A DNA stretch of 5,603 nt, from contig WLGC01000057.1 of NCBI GenBank assembly GCA_009703465.1, positions 1 through 5,603 of the forward strand, written 5' to 3'. Numbering within the stretch: position 1 is the stretch's first letter; every line of letters begins with the position of its first letter. The position numbers and the translations under genes are program-made. The notes under the pieces were generated by a model that was given only the letters and a program-made list of their open reading frames with translations, did no database searches and was not told the origin of the DNA. Source of the stretch: Actinomycetota bacterium. GTDB taxonomy: Bacteria; Actinomycetota; Actinomycetes; Actinomycetales; Microbacteriaceae. Below, in pieces: positions 5,123-5,603 of the stretch.

Positions 5123-5603
5123 TGCCACGCGATTCCAAAACGGGACTCCTGACCCAGGGTTCCCTCAGTCCAATGCGATTAGTTCCCGCTGAAATTGCTC
5201 GGCCGGAATACGTTGGAAAAGTGGCCCCCGCAGCTAACACCAAGGGAGATGTTCGAACTGCTGATGAGATTGAGAAGATAAGGCAATCAGGTCGTATTGC
5301 CGCTCAGGCTATTGAACTGGTTGGCTCTCATGCTAAGCCCGGTGTGACAACCGATGAACTAGATCGAATTGGCCACGAATTTCTAATTGCTAATGGTGCT
5401 TACCCTTCAACCCTGGGCTATCGCTCCTACCCCAAGTCGCTCTGCTCATCGGTGAACGAAGTAATTTGCCATGGAATTCCAGATGACACTGTCCTAGAAG
5501 AAGGTGACATTGTCAACATTGACATCACTGCGTTTAAGAATGGCTTCCATGGTGATAGCAATCAGACTTTTAGGGTTGGTCAAGTGTCAAAAGAGGTAGA
5601 TGA
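5122..5603 (+). CDS. map: Methionine aminopeptidase type I, N-terminal part (runs off right edge)
   Basis: MAP removes the initiator methionine from new proteins and is normally essential. The first 160 codons are present and the frame is open to the window edge; the family is about 255-290 residues. Residues 1-40 form the N-terminal extension of the actinobacterial MAP Ic form, recognisable from 'LLTQGSLSP' (9-17) and 'ARPEYVGK' (26-33). The catalytic 'pita-bread' domain follows: [15 protein letters not shown] (74-88), [27 protein letters not shown] (94-120; H117), [10 protein letters not shown] (129-138; metal ligand D134) and HGDSNQTF (143-150; metal ligand D145). The remaining metal ligands lie beyond the edge. 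The ATG at 5122 is chosen because the conserved extension lies upstream of the next Met (residue 18), and an in-frame TGA at 5095 closes the frame. It is divergent from the SPOR-like gene. Confidence 0.97.
   Translation, partial: MPRDSKTGLLTQGSLSPMRLVPAEIARPEYVGKVAPAANTKGDVRTADEIEKIRQSGRIAAQAIELVGSHAKPGVTTDELDRIGHEFLIANGAYPSTLGYRSYPKSLCSSVNEVICHGIPDDTVLEEGDIVNIDITAFKNGFHGDSNQTFRVGQVSKEVD

Larger units (their letters stand above)
5107..5124. repeat. Inverted repeat joining the two start codons of the SPOR-like gene and map
   Basis: CATAGA-CTGAAC-TCTATG has perfect 6-base arms around a 6-base centre. The left end is the complement of the minus-strand ATG (5109-5107) and the right end is the plus-strand ATG (5122-5124). 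It contains both -10 boxes listed separately. Confidence 0.8.

Noticed and set aside
4977..5243. Minus-strand open frame of 88 codons overlapping the SPOR-like gene and map start
   Set aside because: It competes with two genes that have recognisable protein families in other frames; its own product looks like nothing known.
1..5603. Search for tRNA, rRNA, riboswitch, CRISPR, insertion sequences or phage genes
   Set aside because: Nearly every base is accounted for by recognisable housekeeping genes with gaps of 0-38 bases; no direct repeats, transposase motifs or cloverleaf structures were seen by eye.
659..5603. The idea that the window encodes a new multi-gene defence or biosynthetic system
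   Set aside because: All genes but the SPOR-like one and the Rid protein have firm known roles, and their association is explained by ordinary actinobacterial gene order; novelty is limited to the promoter layouts and the Rid context.

Overview
The window is a compact stretch of bacterial housekeeping genes from an actinomycete. Several features point there: a GlnA2-type glutamine synthetase followed by glnE, a methionine aminopeptidase with the actinobacterial N-terminal extension, and a very small SPOR-like protein starting with a 'YWFNT.TGQVE' motif. Base composition looks close to 50% G+C by eye. That is low for Microbacteriaceae and would fit small-genome planktonic relatives (Luna-type freshwater lineages), but this placement is inference. 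Gaps between genes are very short (0 to about 40 bases), and there is no mobile element, CRISPR array, RNA gene or phage gene.

Layout. On the minus strand, glnA (GlnA2 type, 659-1999) is followed by glnE, whose N-terminal 213 codons (639 down to base 1) are inside the window. Divergent from glnA, on the plus strand, runs a tight three-gene unit: nadE (2038-3702, glutamine-dependent NAD+ synthetase), a Rid-family gene (3710-4105) and panB (4106-4918, first step of pantothenate synthesis). A 64-codon SPOR-like gene (5109-4915, minus) meets panB tail to tail, with the stop codons overlapping by 4 bases. Divergent from it, 12 bases away, is map (from 5122, running off the right edge).

Functional links. 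GlnA2 belongs to the glutamine (or gamma-glutamylamide) synthetase family, and GlnE adenylylates and deadenylylates glutamine synthetase. NadE uses glutamine as nitrogen donor. PanB uses 5,10-methylene-tetrahydrofolate on the way to pantothenate and CoA. Rid proteins act on reactive enamine/imine products of PLP enzymes or related metabolites. The window is therefore nitrogen metabolism next to NAD and CoA cofactor supply, followed by protein N-terminal processing.

The most interesting part is not a new gene but how the divergent pairs are wired. At 2025-2031 a near-symmetric TAGGCTA can be read as a -10 box in both directions. At 5107-5124 the start codons of the SPOR-like gene and map are the ends of an inverted repeat, and each half also supplies a TAnnnT -10 box exactly 7 bases before the opposite gene's ATG. 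This predicts two mutually exclusive leaderless promoters packed into 18 bp. I found no evidence for a wholly novel multi-gene system here.
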